Positions 15,496 to 24,025 of a stretch of 59,512 nt of DNA are shown one piece after another. The notes beneath the pieces were generated by a model. It had not been told where the DNA came from. It did no database searches and saw only the letters and a list, made by a program, of their open reading frames with translations. Source of the DNA: Collinsella sp. (GTDB taxonomy: Bacteria; Actinomycetota; Coriobacteriia; Coriobacteriales; Coriobacteriaceae). The stretch covers positions 1-59,512 of the forward strand of contig DXMY01000004.1 in assembly GCA_019413925.1 (NCBI GenBank). Reading direction: 5' to 3'. Both the position numbers and the translations under genes were made by a program. How positions within the stretch are numbered: position 1 is the stretch's first letter; each line of letters begins with the position of its first letter.

Positions 15496-18396
15496 TTACG
15501 ACAGCTTGACGATAGGCGCAAAGCCCTTCATGAGCTTTTTGGTCTGGCCGGTCTTTTCGAATTGAACCTCGATCATGTCTCCGGCGACCGAGATCACGGT
15601 ACCGGTGCCAAAGGTCTTGTGGCTCACGGTATCGCCCGCGGCAAAGTCCTGCGACGCGCTGGCGCGATCGACCTTGCGCTCCACCGTCGGCGACACCTTG
15701 GACGACGGCTTTTTAGCTCGCAGCGCGCCCGAACCAAAGGTCGAGGCAACACGGCCGGCGTCGGGCGAAACCCCGCGATGGCGCTCAGTGCCATAGGTGC
15801 TGCCACCAAAGAAATCGTCGAAGCTCGATCCGCCGCGCGAACCGGAACCGCCGGTCGAGCGCGTATGCGAACCGAACACCTTGCCGCCATACATATCCGA
15901 GCCCATGCCCGAGCCAAAGGTGCCGTGACGGTCGCCGCGCTTCTCCCAGCCCGTGCCCTCAAAACCGGCAGAACCGATACCGCTAAACTCGATATCCTCA
16001 AACGGAATCTCGTTGAGGAAGCGCGAGCGCGGGTTGGCAGAGGTCGAGCCGTAGGTGCGACGCGTGGCCGCATAGGTCAGGAACAGGCGCTTACGGGCAC
16101 GCGTGATGGCGACGTAGGCCAGGCGACGCTCCTCCTCGAGCTTGCCCGGGTCATCGCTGCCGCCAAAGTCGTGCACGTGCGGGAAGATACCCTCCTCCAT
16201 GCCGGCCACGAACACCGCCGGGAACTCCAGGCCCTTGGCGGAGTGGATGGTCATCATGGTAATGGCATGCGTCTCGCCGGCCAGGGAATCCAAGTCGGAG
16301 CGCAGGGCCAGCCACTCCATGAGTGCCGGCAGCGCCTTACAGGTGAGCGGACCGTAGGTGCGCTCAATCTCGTCGGCATGCACGGCACCCGCCGGCAGCT
16401 CCGTCGGCACGGCATACGCGTTGCCCGCGATGGCGGCGGCCAGGGCATCCTGCGGCGAGAGCGCCGGGGCGGCTAGGCTATCGAGTGGATTGGAACCTGC
16501 GGCATCGCGCGCGCCGACAAGTGCCTCAAACGAGGATGCCGGGGCAGATGGCCCCGGTTCGGGCGCAGGCGCGCTCACCACGACGGGCTCGGGCTCGGCG
16601 CCGGCAGGCACGTCGGCAACACCGGCTGCGCGCAGCTCTTCCAAGCTCTCGAGCGTACCCTCGATATCCTCGTGCGTCTCCTCAAATTCGGCAGCGACGC
16701 CCAGGAATTCCTGGATGTTCTCGGCGCGGCTCTCGGACTCCATGGTGCCCTCGGCGCGAAACGCCTGCAGTAGGCCCGTCTTATCGACAATCATCTCGAC
16801 GACGTCCTTGAGCTCGCCGTCCATGCGGCGGCCCTCGCGCACCAGCGACACAAAGCTCGACAGGCCGTTGCGCACCTTGGCGCTAAACATGCCGGTTTCG
16901 GCGCACGCGATCTCGCAAGCCTGGAAGAACGAGCAGCGGTTGTCGCGTGCCAGCTGCTCGATCTTTTGGATCGAGGTGGAACCGATGCCGCGGCGAGGTG
17001 TGTTGATGACGCGCTTGACGCTCATCTCGTCGGCCGGGTTCACGATCATCTTGAGGTAGGCCATGACGTCGCGGATCTCAGCACGGTCGAAGAATCGCGT
17101 GCCGCCCACGATCTTGTAGGGCACGCCCGCGCGCAGAAACATATCTTCGAGAATACGCGACTGGGCGTTGGTGCGATAGAACACGGCAATGTCGTCGTAG
17201 CTCGTGCCTTTGGCATGCAGCTTCTCGATCTCGCCGGCAATCCAGCGGCCCTCGTCGCGCTCGTCGCTCGCCTGGAAGGCCTGGATCTTCTCGCCATCGC
17301 CCTCGGCCGTAAACAGGCGCTTGTCCTTGCGCTGCGAGTTGTGGCGTACCACGGCGTTGGCGGCGTTCAGGATATGACCCGTGGAACGATAGTTCTGCTC
17401 CAGCTTGACGGTCTTGCAGTTTTTAAAATCCTTCTCAAAGTCCAGGATATTGGTGATGTCGGCGCCACGCCAGCTGTAAATGGACTGGTCATCGTCGCCC
17501 ACGACCATGAGGTTTTGGTACTTGGCGGCCAGCAGGTTGGCGATTTCGTACTGGACGTGGTTGGTGTCCTGATACTCGTCGACGCTAATGTAGCGGAAGC
17601 GCTCTTGGTACTTATCGAGCACCTCGGGGCGGGTGCGCAGCAGCTCAAGCGCGCGCACGAGCAGGTCGTCGAAGTCCATCGCATTGGCGGCGCGCAAGCG
17701 ACGCTCCAGCTCCAAGTAGACCTGTGCGGCCTTTTTATCGTTGGGGCTATCGGCGCTCTTGAGCATGTCCTCGGGGCCGATCATGGCGTTTTTGGCCGAG
17801 CTGATCTTGCTGCGGATCATGTTGATGGGGAACTGCTTTTGCTCGATGCCGAGCGCCTGCATAATGTCGCGCACCATGCGCTTTGAGTCATCGTCATCGT
17901 AGATGGTGAACTGGCCGGTGTAGCCCAGCAGGTCGGCGTCCTCGCGCAGCATGCGCACGCACATGGCATGGAAGGTGCACACCCACATGCCGCGGGTACC
18001 GCTGGGAATGAGCGCCGCCAGACGCTCGCGCATCTCGGCCGCGGCCTTGTTGGTAAACGTGATGGCAAGAACCTGCCAAGGCTTAACACCCAGGTCGCCG
18101 AGCATATGTGCGATGCGGAAGGTCAAGACGCGGGTCTTGCCCGAGCCGGCGCCGGCGAGCACCAGCAACGGACCCTCGGTGGACAGGACCGCCTCGCGCT
18201 GGGCGGGATTAAGGCTGTCAATGTCGACGAGCGGCTTGGCGGGCTTGGGCGCCGGCGCGGGAGCGTCGTAGATGTCGAGCGGGACGAGCTCGGGCTCCGG
18301 CGCTGCAGGGGCGGTGTATGCATCGAGCGGCACGGGTTCCGGCGCGGGCGGCACGGGTACCGCGGCGTTCCTTTCCCAGGGCAGGGGCTGGGTCAT
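15496..18396 (-). CDS. pcrA: ATP-dependent DNA helicase PcrA (UvrD family)
   Basis: SF1A 3'-5' helicase for DNA repair and replication-fork maintenance. The 966-residue protein has all superfamily motifs: LNPAQREAV (Q motif), AGAGSGKT (81-88), DEYQDTN, the motif III QSIYSWRGAD, QNYRST and MTIHSAKGLEF. It is far longer than typical PcrA (about 720-740). The excess is an N-terminal proline-rich tail with a repeated VPLD.Y.AP unit (residues 20-50) and a Pro/Ala-rich insert near residues 630-705. The C-terminus keeps the Tudor-like RNA polymerase-binding tail (GDTVSHKTFGTGTV). The ATG at 18396 is preceded by GAGGAG; upstream in-frame codons look non-coding. Confidence 0.95.
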   Translation of the reverse strand: MTQPLPWERNAAVPVPPAPEPVPLDAYTAPAAPEPELVPLDIYDAPAPAPKPAKPLVDIDSLNPAQREAVLSTEGPLLVLAGAGSGKTRVLTFRIAHMLGDLGVKPWQVLAITFTNKAAAEMRERLAALIPSGTRGMWVCTFHAMCVRMLREDADLLGYTGQFTIYDDDDSKRMVRDIMQALGIEQKQFPINMIRSKISSAKNAMIGPEDMLKSADSPNDKKAAQVYLELERRLRAANAMDFDDLLVRALELLRTRPEVLDKYQERFRYISVDEYQDTNHVQYEIANLLAAKYQNLMVVGDDDQSIYSWRGADITNILDFEKDFKNCKTVKLEQNYRSTGHILNAANAVVRHNSQRKDKRLFTAEGDGEKIQAFQASDERDEGRWIAGEIEKLHAKGTSYDDIAVFYRTNAQSRILEDMFLRAGVPYKIVGGTRFFDRAEIRDVMAYLKMIVNPADEMSVKRVINTPRRGIGSTSIQKIEQLARDNRCSFFQACEIACAETGMFSAKVRNGLSSFVSLVREGRRMDGELKDVVEMIVDKTGLLQAFRAEGTMESESRAENIQEFLGVAAEFEETHEDIEGTLESLEELRAAGVADVPAGAEPEPVVVSAPAPEPGPSAPASSFEALVGARDAAGSNPLDSLAAPALSPQDALAAAIAGNAYAVPTELPAGAVHADEIERTYGPLTCKALPALMEWLALRSDLDSLAGETHAITMMTIHSAKGLEFPAVFVAGMEEGIFPHVHDFGGSDDPGKLEEERRLAYVAITRARKRLFLTYAATRRTYGSTSANPRSRFLNEIPFEDIEFSGIGSAGFEGTGWEKRGDRHGTFGSGMGSDMYGGKVFGSHTRSTGGSGSRGGSSFDDFFGGSTYGTERHRGVSPDAGRVASTFGSGALRAKKPSSKVSPTVERKVDRASASQDFAAGDTVSHKTFGTGTVISVAGDMIEVQFEKTGQTKKLMKGFAPIVKLS

Positions 18397-18539
18397 GGGC
18401 GACTCCTCATCTGACGGACGGCGCGCCTGCGGGCAGCGCCATAGTTTGAGCCGTACCAGTATACCGAGCCGCGCGGACACCGACGCAAATCACACCACGA
18501 CTCCGTGCGCCACCGTCAGACCCGCCCCAGCGGATTTGG

Positions 18540-18568
18540 CGCAATGGGGTCAGGTTGCTTTGCACCAA
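18540..18568. repeat. Dispersed 30-bp intergenic repeat, copy 2
   Basis: Read on the minus strand, this gives TTGGTGCAAAGCAACCTG followed by ACCCCATTGC, matching the copy at 3060-3090 apart from a few substitutions. It lies between pcrA and uppP, where nothing else is coded. Confidence 0.5.
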
Positions 18569-18648
18569 TCTATTGACAATCACGGAACCGCCGATGTCAT
18601 GGCCACGGTAGCGAGCGGCGGCCAGGGCGAACAAATTGGCATGAAAAG

Positions 18649-18681
18649 AGGGCGGCATAGACCTTTTGGTCATGCCACCCC
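18649..18681 (-). terminator. uppP terminator enclosed in a longer inverted repeat
   Basis: On the minus strand GGTGGCATGACC, loop AAAA, then GGTCTATGCCGCC forms a stem with one bulge, followed by TCTTTTC. An outer pair with the CGGCCAGGGCGA core (18619-18634 with 18696-18710) wraps this hairpin, giving a two-level structure just beyond the uppP stop. Confidence 0.65.
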
Positions 18682-18729
18682 CTTTGAATGACAAGTTGTC
18701 GCCCTGGCCGTCGCGCAGCGTCAACTAAG

Positions 18730-19704
18730 TTAGAGGCCGAGCATCGGCTCCAGGACAAAGAAGTACGCGAGAACCACGATGCCCAGGATGATGCGGTAGA
18801 CGCCGAAGCACTTAAAGTCGTGACGCCGCACGAAGCCCATAAGCCACTTGATGGCAATGAGCGACACCACAAAGGCGACGACGCAGCCCACGCCCAGGAT
18901 GGCGATCTCGTTGGCGCCAAACGTGCCGCCCTTAATAAAGTACTTGACCAGCTTGAGCGCACTCGCACCAAACATGACGGGAATGGCCAGGAAGAACGTG
19001 AACTTAGACGCCACCGAGCGCGTGCAGCCCAGCAGCAGGCCGCCGATGATCGTGGAGCCGGAGCGCGATGTGCCCGGAATCAGCGAAAGCACTTGGAAGC
19101 AACCGATACCCAGCGCGGTCTTCCAGCTCAGATCCTCGAGCGTAGTGATGGAGCCAAAGTCCAGGTTATCGTCATCGTCTGAAGCGGCAGCCGCAGCGGG
19201 AGTGGCAAAATGCGCACCAGCGGGGCGTCCGCCCGCCACCACGGCACGCGAACCAAACGAACCGGCAAGAGCAGCCTGGTCGCGCTTGTTCGCGCGCCAG
19301 TTCTCGATCACAATAAACAGCACGCCGTACACAATGAGCGCCAGCGCCACGACGGGAGCATTATAGAAATGCTCCTCCATCCAGTCGTTAAGCGGCAGAC
19401 CGATCGCCGCGGCGGGAATGCAGCCGAGCACAATCTTGCCCCATAGCACCCAGGTGTCGCGACGGCCCTCCTTGCCCTTGCTGGGAGAAAACGGGTTGAG
19501 GTCGTAGAAGAACAAAACGCAGACGGCCAAAATGGCGCCAAGCTGAATCACGACCAGGAACATATTCCAGAACGTCTCGCTCACGTTCATCTTGACGAAC
19601 TCGTCCACCAAGATCATGTGACCGGTCGACGAAACAGGCAGCCATTCGGTGATGCCCTCGACCAGGCCCATGAAGGCAGATTTTAGAAGCTCAATGATAT
19701 CCAA
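18730..19704 (-). CDS. uppP: Undecaprenyl-diphosphatase UppP (BacA)
   Basis: Membrane phosphatase that recycles the C55 lipid carrier for peptidoglycan synthesis; extra copies give bacitracin tolerance. Of 324 residues, the start shows the catalytic EGITEWLPVSSTGH (E16-H29), and PGTSRSGST lies in the second half. It is about 50 residues longer than E. coli UppP because of an insert between helices that includes AAAAASDDDDN and probably faces the cytosol. I chose the TTG at 19704, preceded by GAGGGGG; the open frame continues upstream without family similarity. It lies head to head with uspA, overlapping nothing. Confidence 0.93.
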   Translation of the reverse strand: MDIIELLKSAFMGLVEGITEWLPVSSTGHMILVDEFVKMNVSETFWNMFLVVIQLGAILAVCVLFFYDLNPFSPSKGKEGRRDTWVLWGKIVLGCIPAAAIGLPLNDWMEEHFYNAPVVALALIVYGVLFIVIENWRANKRDQAALAGSFGSRAVVAGGRPAGAHFATPAAAAASDDDDNLDFGSITTLEDLSWKTALGIGCFQVLSLIPGTSRSGSTIIGGLLLGCTRSVASKFTFFLAIPVMFGASALKLVKYFIKGGTFGANEIAILGVGCVVAFVVSLIAIKWLMGFVRRHDFKCFGVYRIILGIVVLAYFFVLEPMLGL

Positions 19705-19951
19705 AGGGACCCCCTCGTTAGACACCCGCCGATATTGTTCTGCGGACGGTGCGGGCGATGTCCCATTATCAACCGTTGGCGGCGCGCCTGCGCCTACCCT
19801 TACCAAAAAACTCGCCCGTTCACAGAATTGCGAGCGGTCAAACCCAAATCCTTGGGTATAACTGCAACAAGATAAAGTGTCCGGCGGCCACGCATCCGCG
19901 CCCGCCCGACGCACGAGCCCCGCGCCCGTGCGATAGACCAAGGAGGAAACC

Positions 19952-20389
19952 ATGAACGAGGGCTATACCAAGGTATTTGTTTCGCTCGACGGTACTGAGC
20001 AGCAGGATTTTGTGCTCGCACGCGCCATCAAGGTCGCCGCGAACAACGGCGCCAAGCTGATTATCGGCCACGTTATCGATTCCACGGCACTCGAGAGCGC
20101 TGGTTCCTATCCGGTCGATCTGGTCAACGGACTGGAGGAGGCATTTAAGAACTCCATCGCCAAGCAGCTCGAAGAGGCCAAGGCCAATCCCGATATTCCC
20201 GAGGTCGAGGTCATGATTCGCGCCGGCCGTATTCGCGAGACGCTCAAAGACGAGATGCTCGACGTGGTGAAGCCCGACTTGGTGCTCTGCGGCGCACGCG
20301 GCCTGTCCTCGATCAAGTATGCGCTCCTGGGTTCGATTTCGACGTTCCTGCTGCGCAATACGGACTGCGACATCTTGGTCGTGAAGTAG
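19952..20389 (+). CDS. Universal stress protein, UspA family
   Basis: Small cytosolic ATP-binding protein induced in stress by many bacteria. The 145-residue single Usp domain ends with the nucleotide signature GARGLSSIKYALLGSIS, matching G-2X-G-9X-G-S, and then DILVVK. An ATP-binding rather than non-binding Usp is therefore likely. AAGGAGG precedes the ATG. It stands alone and ends at a hairpin shared with the convergent hipA gene. Confidence 0.92.
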   Translation: MNEGYTKVFVSLDGTEQQDFVLARAIKVAANNGAKLIIGHVIDSTALESAGSYPVDLVNGLEEAFKNSIAKQLEEAKANPDIPEVEVMIRAGRIRETLKDEMLDVVKPDLVLCGARGLSSIKYALLGSISTFLLRNTDCDILVVK

Positions 20390-20445
20390 CAAACGTACGC
20401 CTAACGCATCGCGGAGCGCAAGCCCACGTGCCCAAGTCTTCCAAG

Positions 20446-20474
20446 AGCGGGACCACCATTACGGTGGCCCCGCT
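20446..20474. terminator. Terminator between uspA and hipA
   Basis: AGCGGGACCACC (20446-20457) pairs with GGTGGCCCCGCT (20463-20474) with one mismatch and a 5-nt loop. TTGCTTTA follows on the plus strand. It lies 57 bp beyond uspA and 6 bp beyond the convergent hipA stop. Confidence 0.7.
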
Positions 20475-20479
20475 TTGCT

Positions 20480-21769
20480 TTAGGCTGAGAATTGCTCCAG
20501 AACCCTCATTCTCTCAACGGAATCCGTCTGAATTTTCAGAGCGACCCGACCCAAATCTCCGGTTGCAGAGGCAAGTTCTGCAAGCTGGGCAGACACCTCT
20601 TCAGCCACTTCCGCCGCGATGTTCTTGATCATCTTGAGTGGCAGATGCAAATCTTGAGACATGAATTCGAAATCTTCAGGAGTCACCCCATCGATCACCC
20701 GGTGATCCCCAATATCAATCCCAAGATTATGGTCGTATCCCATTATCGTCGTGCAAACAATATCGTATGCAGGGGCCAACCTCTTTTCCCGCCAACTCGG
20801 ACTATAAAGAAACGAATGGTTCTTGAGATGCGAGTCGCAATTCCCCAACGCATAATCGACCATTACCTGACGAGCGAACATTTGAGTATCAGCAATTACG
20901 TTAGACGATTGCTCTCTTATCAATCGGCCGCAAAGAGCCATATAGCAGCTATCGGGACGTGTCTCGTATTTCATATACGAAGGCCAGCCAACCGCTTGGC
21001 AAAAATCCTCCTGATGCAGCCTCAGAGGCACATCGAATCCGCTCATCGACGGCGGCTCATTGCTCCAGATTCTGTCATAACGCTCGGAAAAGAACGCACC
21101 AGGAATCGTATCCGAAGCTTCTGAACGGGCAATTTCAAGCCCAGCAGCAGACGCTGCCGTCATGCAAATTAATTCGTTGAACGGCAAATCCGGATGTTTA
21201 GTTGAAGCAATCTTGACTATGTGAGTCGAGGGGGCAGAGCCGAGCGGCAGCATCCAATCCCCCGACCCGGCCTTTTTTGCATCTTTACCGCGCGGTAAAA
21301 ACCAACCGGTTTTAGACTGAGCGCCCGCCAACGACAGCCTCGAATCCTGCATATCATTTGCAATCTCAAACACTTCCGCCTTAGAAAGTGCCTCAAAATC
21401 CTCGTCTTGCAGAGGACGATAGCCCGGATCGTAGCTCGATTTCTCATCGCCGAGAAACCTCAAGGCACCAACGCACTCATCGCCCAAACGCTCGAGCATC
21501 GATAAATAGTCTGACTGGGGGATTTGAAAACGCATCGACAGCTCATGCCGAACCGGGCCCTCGGGAAGCATGCCCGAAAAGAAGGCCGAAAACTCATTGC
21601 TGGCATATGGCTCATGTCGCAAGGGAAGAGAAGCTGAGAGTGCGGCAGCATCGTCGCGTTCAAGATATCCCTCATCATATGCAAACGTCTCGTTTACGGG
21701 GTCGGCCCTCTCAAATTCTCCGACCAGCTCAAACGTTCCCCGATACTCACGATAAACCTTTAATGCCAT
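20480..21769 (-). CDS. hipA: HipA-family serine/threonine kinase toxin
   Basis: Toxin of a type II toxin-antitoxin pair; E. coli HipA phosphorylates glutamyl-tRNA synthetase and promotes persistence. The 429-residue protein is full length, with the N-terminal subdomain in the same chain. The autophosphorylation loop region reads SLAGAQSK (146-153). HIVKI holds K186, YALGNCDSHLKNHS holds the catalytic D312, and LAPAYDI holds the metal-binding D336. It overlaps the antitoxin gene by 10 bp, so the two are translationally coupled. Base composition is somewhat more A/T-rich than its neighbours, which fits acquisition. Nothing indicates inactivation. Confidence 0.92.
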   Translation of the reverse strand: MALKVYREYRGTFELVGEFERADPVNETFAYDEGYLERDDAAALSASLPLRHEPYASNEFSAFFSGMLPEGPVRHELSMRFQIPQSDYLSMLERLGDECVGALRFLGDEKSSYDPGYRPLQDEDFEALSKAEVFEIANDMQDSRLSLAGAQSKTGWFLPRGKDAKKAGSGDWMLPLGSAPSTHIVKIASTKHPDLPFNELICMTAASAAGLEIARSEASDTIPGAFFSERYDRIWSNEPPSMSGFDVPLRLHQEDFCQAVGWPSYMKYETRPDSCYMALCGRLIREQSSNVIADTQMFARQVMVDYALGNCDSHLKNHSFLYSPSWREKRLAPAYDIVCTTIMGYDHNLGIDIGDHRVIDGVTPEDFEFMSQDLHLPLKMIKNIAAEVAEEVSAQLAELASATGDLGRVALKIQTDSVERMRVLEQFSA

Positions 21770-22005
21770 GAGCCGTCGCCCCTCTCCCTCAGGATCAAAT
21801 CGACCCCCAAGCTGTTAGCGATTTGAAGGGTTTGGCGAAGATTGGCACCCGCCTTTCCACGCTCAAGCTCGCTCACAAAGCGCAAACTGCACTGGTTGAA
21901 ATCAGCCACATCGCGTTGGGTATAACCGAGCTTCTTCCGGCGCTCACGCAAATATGCACCGAGTTCAGCTGGGTCAAAAATCGTTCGCTCATTCCAGTCT
22001 TGCAT
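21760..22005 (-). CDS. hipB: HipB-like XRE-family antitoxin and autorepressor
   Basis: DNA-binding antitoxin that neutralises HipA and represses the operon. The 81-residue protein is one helix-turn-helix domain, with AELGAYLRERRKKLGYTQRD (12-31) and SLRFVSELERGKA (40-52) as the recognition region, and a short C-terminal tail. AGGGG precedes the ATG at 22005. Two near-identical palindromes lie just upstream of the start and resemble the TATCC...GGATA operators of E. coli hipBA, with a shorter spacer. Confidence 0.92.
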   Translation of the reverse strand: MQDWNERTIFDPAELGAYLRERRKKLGYTQRDVADFNQCSLRFVSELERGKAGANLRQTLQIANSLGVDLILRERGDGSWH

Positions 22006-22018
22006 GCTAATCCCCTAT

Positions 22019-22040
22019 GATTATCCCAAACGGGATAATC
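22019..22040. promoter_or_regulatory. hipBA operator, proximal copy
   Basis: GATTATCCCAAACGGGATAATC has 9-bp symmetric arms. It begins 14 bp upstream of the hipB start codon, so bound HipB would block initiation. The TATCC/GGATA halves match the E. coli HipB site but with a 6-bp spacer in place of 8. Confidence 0.75.
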
Positions 22041-22057
22041 ATAGCACATCATGATGG

Positions 22058-22079
22058 AATTATCCCGTTTGGGATAATT
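22058..22079. promoter_or_regulatory. hipBA operator, distal copy
   Basis: TTATCCCGTTTGGGATAA is the exact reverse complement of the core of the proximal site, flanked by AA and TT. The centres are 39 bp apart, close to four helical turns, which favours cooperative binding of two HipB dimers. Confidence 0.75.
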
Positions 22080-22121
22080 GTCTTAACGTGAATGACGCTC
22101 CGGGACGTTACACCGCGACGA

Positions 22122-23165
22122 CTACTCAAAGTATTGGAATTTGTTGGTCGAGAAGGCAAACGTGACGACGAAGCCTTCGCCGGGCTCGGATGCCGCGGTG
22201 ACATCGATACCCATCTTGGAGCACAGACGCGCCACCAGGTAGAGGCCAATGCCCGTTGCGCGCTTGGTGGTGCGGCCGTTGTCGCCGGTAAAGCCCTTCT
22301 CGAACACGCGCGGCAGGTCGGCCGCGCTCACGCCGCAGCCGTTGTCCGCGACGGTGAGCTCGATGCGTTCGCTCGCCAGGCCCTCGTCCAGCAACGCGCC
22401 CGAAAACACGATCTTTGCGCCGTCCTCGCGCGCATATTTAATGCTGTTCTGAATGAGCTGGCCCAGAATAAACTCGAGCCACTTCTCGTCGGTAAAGACC
22501 TCAAAGTCGAGGTTCTCGCACACCGGGGCCACGTGCGCCGCGATGAGCTCGCGCGCGTTGGCCTTAATCGCGCCCGTCACCAAGGTCTTGAGATCCCAAC
22601 GGCGAATCAGGTAGTCGCGCTCCACGACTTCCGAACGCGCGTAGTACAGCGCCTGGTCGATATAGCGCTCCACGCGAGCCAACTCACGGCCCAGGTCATC
22701 CACACGAGACAGGTCGTCTTCGCTGCCATCCAGGTTTTCCAAAATTAGATGAGCCGCCGCCAGGGGCAGTTTGGCCTCGTGGACCCAGCTCTCGATATAG
22801 TCGCGATAGTCATCGGTCTGACGCCGGCCTTCGGCAACCTCGTCGCAAGCGGCTTTGCCCACCCGGCGCAAGACCTCGTACTCGAGCTCGCCCTCGGCAT
22901 AGGTCGGGCATTGCACCATCTCCTGCACCCATGCGGGGCTCTCGAGCTCCTCGGCCGCGCGCTCCAGCTGACGCAGAAAACGGCGGCGACGCGCGTACTC
23001 GACCACGATGCCGAGCATACCAAAGATAAAGGACACGCCGACCGCCACGACCACAATAGAAACGGGTGCACCGGCGACCGTCAGCACAAAGCAGCTCAGC
23101 AGCACGCCGCACGTCCACACGGCGACGGGAAGCAGCGCATCTTTAAAGAATTTGCCAAACGACAT
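22122..23165 (-). CDS. Sensor histidine kinase, BceS/GraS-like
   Basis: Membrane kinase of a two-component pair. The 347-residue protein has two N-terminal helices (about 12-32 and 36-56) with almost no extracytoplasmic loop, the mark of intramembrane-sensing kinases. DHp histidine H129 lies in IESWVHEAKLP, and the ATPase domain shows QNSIKYA, DNGCGV and TGIGLYL. Relatives sense cell-wall antibiotics through a partner ABC transporter. No BceAB-type transporter is adjacent here, so the partner is elsewhere or absent. It begins 9 bp after the response regulator stop. Confidence 0.9.
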   Translation of the reverse strand: MSFGKFFKDALLPVAVWTCGVLLSCFVLTVAGAPVSIVVVAVGVSFIFGMLGIVVEYARRRRFLRQLERAAEELESPAWVQEMVQCPTYAEGELEYEVLRRVGKAACDEVAEGRRQTDDYRDYIESWVHEAKLPLAAAHLILENLDGSEDDLSRVDDLGRELARVERYIDQALYYARSEVVERDYLIRRWDLKTLVTGAIKANARELIAAHVAPVCENLDFEVFTDEKWLEFILGQLIQNSIKYAREDGAKIVFSGALLDEGLASERIELTVADNGCGVSAADLPRVFEKGFTGDNGRTTKRATGIGLYLVARLCSKMGIDVTAASEPGEGFVVTFAFSTNKFQYFE

Positions 23166-23174
23166 AGCCGGCCC

Positions 23175-23846
23175 CTAGACCGAATAGCCTTGGCCGCGAT
23201 GCGTCGTCAAATACCCCTTGATGCCGATTTTTTCGAGCGTGGTGCGCAGGCGGTTGATGTTGACGGTGAGCGTATTGTCGTCCACGAAGGCGTCGGAGTC
23301 CCACAGGTCCTGCATGATGGCCGAGCGCGAAACAATCTTGCCCGCGCGACTCAGAAGCAGTGAGAGGATACGCAGTTCGTTTTTGGTGAGCTCGGTGCTA
23401 GTGCCGGTTTGCGTGTTGGTGACCATTGAGCGGGCGAGGTCGAGCTCCAGCCCCTTGTGGACAAGTGTACTGCGCTCGCCTGCCGCCGCGGTGCGACGCA
23501 GCAGTGCGTTGATGCGCGCCACAAGCACGCGCGCGCTGTAGGGCTTGGGAACAAAGTCGTCCGCGCCGAGCGTCATGGCCATGACCTCGTCGATCTCGGT
23601 CGTGCGCGACGTGAGAACGATGATGGGGACCTCGGATTCGCGACGGACCTCATGGCAGATGTGCTGGCCGTCTTTGACGGGAAGCGTGAGGTCGAGCAGC
23701 ACCAGGTCGGGTGCGGCGGCGAGAATATCGCGCGAGACATGCTCAAACGATTCGCAGGCCTCGATTTCAAACCCAGCGCGGGCAAGGATGTCGACAAGCT
23801 CACGACGGATGGGCTCGTCGTCCTCAACGATATAGATCAGCGCCAT
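23175..23846 (-). CDS. OmpR-family response regulator, BceR-like
   Basis: Transcription factor partner of the kinase that follows it. The 223-residue protein has a receiver domain (1-120) with acidic pocket E8-D9-D10 and phosphorylation site D52 in LLDLTLP. The winged helix (about 128-223) ends VDDNTLTVNINRLRTTLEKIG...GYLTTHRGQGYSV, typical of the BceR/GraR group. It precedes the kinase in a two-gene operon. Targets cannot be read from this window. Confidence 0.92.
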   Translation of the reverse strand: MALIYIVEDDEPIRRELVDILARAGFEIEACESFEHVSRDILAAAPDLVLLDLTLPVKDGQHICHEVRRESEVPIIVLTSRTTEIDEVMAMTLGADDFVPKPYSARVLVARINALLRRTAAAGERSTLVHKGLELDLARSMVTNTQTGTSTELTKNELRILSLLLSRAGKIVSRSAIMQDLWDSDAFVDDNTLTVNINRLRTTLEKIGIKGYLTTHRGQGYSV

Positions 23847-24025
23847 GGATTCCGCTCCCCTCTTGGTTGTCTTGCCACCATTATGGCTGCGAAACTGCAG
23901 GTGTGCACCGCGCGCGGTGCCAAGGTGACAGAACTGTTCGCGAACGAAAGCGTTTAGCTTGCCCTTCGCTCGCAGCGGTGGCGGGGACCAAAATGATTCT
24001 TTAATCCCCGTCCCAGAAAAATCAT

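Noticed and set aside
15422..15565. 47-codon rightward open frame starting in the loop of the 130-bp element, with AAAGGAG upstream
   Set aside because: It runs antisense into the end of pcrA, its residues come from the inverted repeat and the pcrA complement, and its ribosome site is buried in the nested hairpin. No independent support for coding.
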